7,351 nucleotides of DNA from NCBI GenBank assembly GCA_964593155.1, contig CAZQHE010000170.1, forward strand, positions 1 through 7,351, in the 5' to 3' direction. Below are positions 5,965-7,351 of the stretch, piece after piece; positions within the stretch are counted from its first letter, which is position 1; each line of letters starts with the position of its first letter. The stretch comes from JAJRXK01 sp964593155 (GTDB lineage Bacteria > Krumholzibacteriota > Krumholzibacteriia > JAJRXK01). A program made the translations under genes and the position numbers. Under the pieces are notes generated by a model that did no database searches, was not told where the DNA came from, and saw only the letters and a program-made list of their open reading frames with translations.

Positions 5965-6924
5965 TCAGTCCGAGGCACCCGACCCTGCCGGCCGCCGCAG
6001 CTGGGGCGGCAGGGCGAAGGTGACGTTCTCCTCGGTCACGACCGCGTCCCGCACGGTCGCTCCGAGTTCACGCAGACGTCCGGCGACGCCCTGCACGAGG
6101 TCCTCGGGTGCGCTGGCACCCGCGGTCACGCCGACCCGGCTCTTCCCCTCGACCCACGAGCCGTCGAGATCGTCTGGACCGTCGACCAGATGGCCTTCGA
6201 CCCCGCGGTCGCGCGCCACCTCGACCAGGCGCTTGCTGTTCGAACTGTTCGCACTGCCGATCACGAGCAGCAGGTCGATGCCCTCGGCGTCGACCAGGTG
6301 CTTCACCGCGTCCTGGCGGTTCTGCGTGGCGTAGCAGATGTCGTCCTTGGCCGGTCCCTCGATCCAGGGAAAGCGATCGCGCAGAGCGTCGATGATCCCC
6401 CTGGTCTCGTCGACCGACAGCGTGGTCTGGGTGACGTACGACAGCGGCGTGTCGCGCTCGAAGTCGAGGTCGGCCACCTCGTCGACGCTCTGCACCAGTA
6501 CGACCCGGTCGGGCGCCTGGCCCATGGTGCCCTCGACCTCCTCGTGGCCGTCGTGGCCGATGAGGACGACGGTCGAGTCCTCCTGTTTCACGTTCCGGCG
6601 GACCTCGTTGTGCACCTTGGTCACGAGTGGACAGGTGGCGTCGATCACCTCGAGGCCACGCGCGCGGGCGTCCTCGAACACCGCGGGCGACACACCGTGC
6701 GCGCTGAACACGCACAGGCTGCCGTCGGGAACCTGATCGAGTTCGTCGACGAACACCACCCCGCGTTCACGGAAGCGCTGCACCACGGCCTTGTTGTGCA
6801 CGATCTCCTTGCGCACGTAGACGGGCGCGCCGAAACGCTGCAAGCAGAGGTCGACGATGTCGATGGCGCGGTCCACGCCGGCGCAGAATCCGCGGGGCCG
6901 GACCAGCAGGACTTCGAGACTCAT
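5965..6924 (-). CDS. ispH: 4-hydroxy-3-methylbut-2-enyl diphosphate reductase
   Basis: IspH is the iron-sulfur enzyme that carries out the last MEP-pathway step, reducing HMBPP to IPP and DMAPP. The start chosen here gives 319 residues, close to the 316 of E. coli IspH. The three cluster cysteines are present: C14 in PRGFCAGV, C98 in DATCPLVTKVH and C197 in ICYATQNRQ. Other active-site residues are H43, H76, H127 and E129 in GHDGHEEVEGTMGQ (usually HPE), T168 in TQTTLS, the GSANSSNSKRL loop at 223-233, and TAGASAPE near the end. An in-frame ATG at 6957 would add 11 residues (GRNRFPLPVA-type) with no family counterpart. Neither start has a good ribosome site, so I chose by family length. It is the first gene of the unit with fni. 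Confidence 0.95.
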   Translation of the reverse strand: MSLEVLLVRPRGFCAGVDRAIDIVDLCLQRFGAPVYVRKEIVHNKAVVQRFRERGVVFVDELDQVPDGSLCVFSAHGVSPAVFEDARARGLEVIDATCPLVTKVHNEVRRNVKQEDSTVVLIGHDGHEEVEGTMGQAPDRVVLVQSVDEVADLDFERDTPLSYVTQTTLSVDETRGIIDALRDRFPWIEGPAKDDICYATQNRQDAVKHLVDAEGIDLLLVIGSANSSNSKRLVEVARDRGVEGHLVDGPDDLDGSWVEGKSRVGVTAGASAPEDLVQGVAGRLRELGATVRDAVVTEENVTFALPPQLRRPAGSGASD

Positions 6925-6957
6925 GGCGACCGGGAGGGGGAAGCGGTTCCGGCCCAT

Positions 6958-6983
6958 GGTACAGAGGAATCGGGCCTCTGACC
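6958..6983. repeat. Inverted repeat upstream of ispH
   Basis: CAGAGG at 6962-6967 and CCTCTG at 6975-6980 form a 6-bp stem with a 7-base loop. The flanking GGT (6958-6960) and ACC (6982-6984) extend the pairing past one unpaired base. The element ends one base from the alternative ispH ATG at 6957 and lies about 34 bases before the chosen start at 6924. In the mRNA it could hinder initiation at 6957. It could equally be an operator. Confidence 0.35.
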
Positions 6984-7118
6984 ACGGGTGGCGAACGGCG
7001 GCCTCGTGCCCGCCGATTCCGACATTCCGGCGGCGTTCCGACGACGCCAGGGCTCACAAGTCCGCATTGGCCGAGGCCGCGGCGCACGGTGAAGCTGGAG
7101 ACCGTACGGCGTTCCCCG

Positions 7119-7147
7119 GGCGCCGGGCTCTCGCGCACCCCGGCGCC
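7119..7147. repeat. Strong G+C hairpin in the leader of the secreted-protein gene
   Basis: GGCGCCGGG at 7119-7127 pairs perfectly with CCCGGCGCC at 7139-7147 around an 11-base loop. The stem is entirely G-C. No T run follows on either strand, so a terminator is unlikely. It lies about 107 bases before the plus-strand ATG and may sit in that gene's 5' leader. Confidence 0.4.
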
Positions 7148-7191
7148 GTCGTTCCTCCGCACCGTCGATCGCGACGCGCGGAGCGGGAGCG

Positions 7192-7208
7192 CCGCGGCCC
7201 CGCCGCGG
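7192..7208. repeat. Second short G+C hairpin in the same leader
   Basis: CCGCGG at 7192-7197 and CCGCGG at 7203-7208 are self-complementary copies separated by CCCCG, giving a 6-bp stem and 5-base loop. In DNA of this composition it could arise by chance. It is noted because it follows the stronger hairpin by only 44 bases. Confidence 0.25.
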
Positions 7209-7253
7209 ACCGCCGGGCGCGGGGTCGTCCCCCCGCCCCGAGGAGCGCCCGCG

Positions 7254-7351
7254 ATGCGCATCGCCGTCCCCCTGACCCTCCTGATCCTGCTGTCCACTCC
7301 CGTCGCCGCCCAGACACCGGCGGCCGAGGGCGCGATCCCCTACGACGCCTT
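7254..7351 (+). CDS. Secreted protein, N-terminal fragment cut by the window edge
   Basis: Only the first 32 codons are present, and the frame is open to the edge. They encode a textbook signal peptide: a short start with one arginine (MRIAV), a leucine-rich core at about residues 5-14, and a V-A-A cleavage motif at 17-19 before Q20. The mature protein would begin QTPAAEGAIPYDA. A GAGGAG ribosome site lies at 7240-7245, 8 bases before the ATG, which strongly supports this start. It is transcribed away from ispH. The mature part is too short to name a family. I infer export by the Sec pathway to the periplasm or beyond; no lipobox cysteine is visible. Confidence 0.75.
   Translation, partial: MRIAVPLTLLILLSTPVAAQTPAAEGAIPYDA

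Larger units (their letters stand above)
6925..7253. other. Divergent intergenic region between ispH and the secreted-protein gene
   Basis: About 330 bases separate the two divergent genes. The stretch is very rich in G+C, especially 7110-7240, and contains several inverted repeats, the clearest of which are listed separately. I looked on both strands for paired -35 and -10 boxes and found none convincing; minus-strand TTGTGA near 7055 has no partner at the proper distance. A partial inverted repeat, ACGGT at 7086-7090 and ACCGT at 7101-7105 (arms 10 bases apart), could be a regulator site. Frames open here on the minus strand are arginine-rich and show no family features. The longer ispH reading from 6957 would also occupy 6925-6957. 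Confidence 0.5.

Noticed and set aside
4729..6981. A 750-codon plus-strand open frame antisense to fni and ispH
   Set aside because: It mirrors two genes with clear catalytic motifs on the other strand, is rich in His, Asp, Arg and Gly, and shows no domain pattern. Strong G/C bias at third codon positions commonly keeps an antisense frame open in such genomes.
6767..7297. Minus-strand open frames upstream of ispH (such as 6767-7297 and 7054-7317)
   Set aside because: They are Arg/Pro/Gly-rich, overlap both ispH and the plus-strand signal-peptide gene, and show no motif or ribosome site. They look like G+C-driven open frames.

Overview
The window is G+C-rich bacterial chromosome, roughly two-thirds G+C by eye, with tightly packed genes nearly all on the minus strand. 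It holds two minus-strand transcription units and the start of a plus-strand gene at the right edge. I see no tRNA, rRNA, CRISPR array, insertion sequence or phage gene. A complete GldA/GldF/GldG-like ABC set beside MEP-pathway isoprenoid genes, with strong G/C-ending codon bias, suggests a free-living high-G+C Gram-negative lineage (Myxococcota, Krumholzibacteriota, Gemmatimonadota or similar). The sequence alone does not settle the phylum.

Right part (about 4903-6924, minus strand): ispH, the last enzyme of the MEP pathway, is followed after a short gap by fni, a type 2 isopentenyl-diphosphate isomerase. IspH makes a fixed mixture of IPP and DMAPP and Fni interconverts the two, so the pair reads as a small prenyl-precursor operon. 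The fni start is TTG.

Left part (about 183-4810, minus strand): a four-gene operon runs ABC ATPase, ABC-2 permease, GldG-like auxiliary protein, DUF4340 protein. The genes overlap or nearly touch (8-base overlap, 1-base overlap, 10-base gap). In front of it is a recognisable sigma70-type promoter (TAGACA, 16 bases, TATATT) flanked by two inverted repeats, and behind it is a strong hairpin. The parts resemble the gliding-motility GldA/F/G transporter of Bacteroidota, but the set with a DUF4340 protein is widespread in non-gliding bacteria and its substrate is not known. This is the least understood system in the window.

Right edge (7254-7351, plus strand): the first 32 codons of a secreted protein with a clear signal peptide and ribosome binding site, divergent from ispH. 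The roughly 300-base region between the two is very G+C-rich and contains several inverted repeats. The left 130 bases hold a TATAGT box and no convincing gene.
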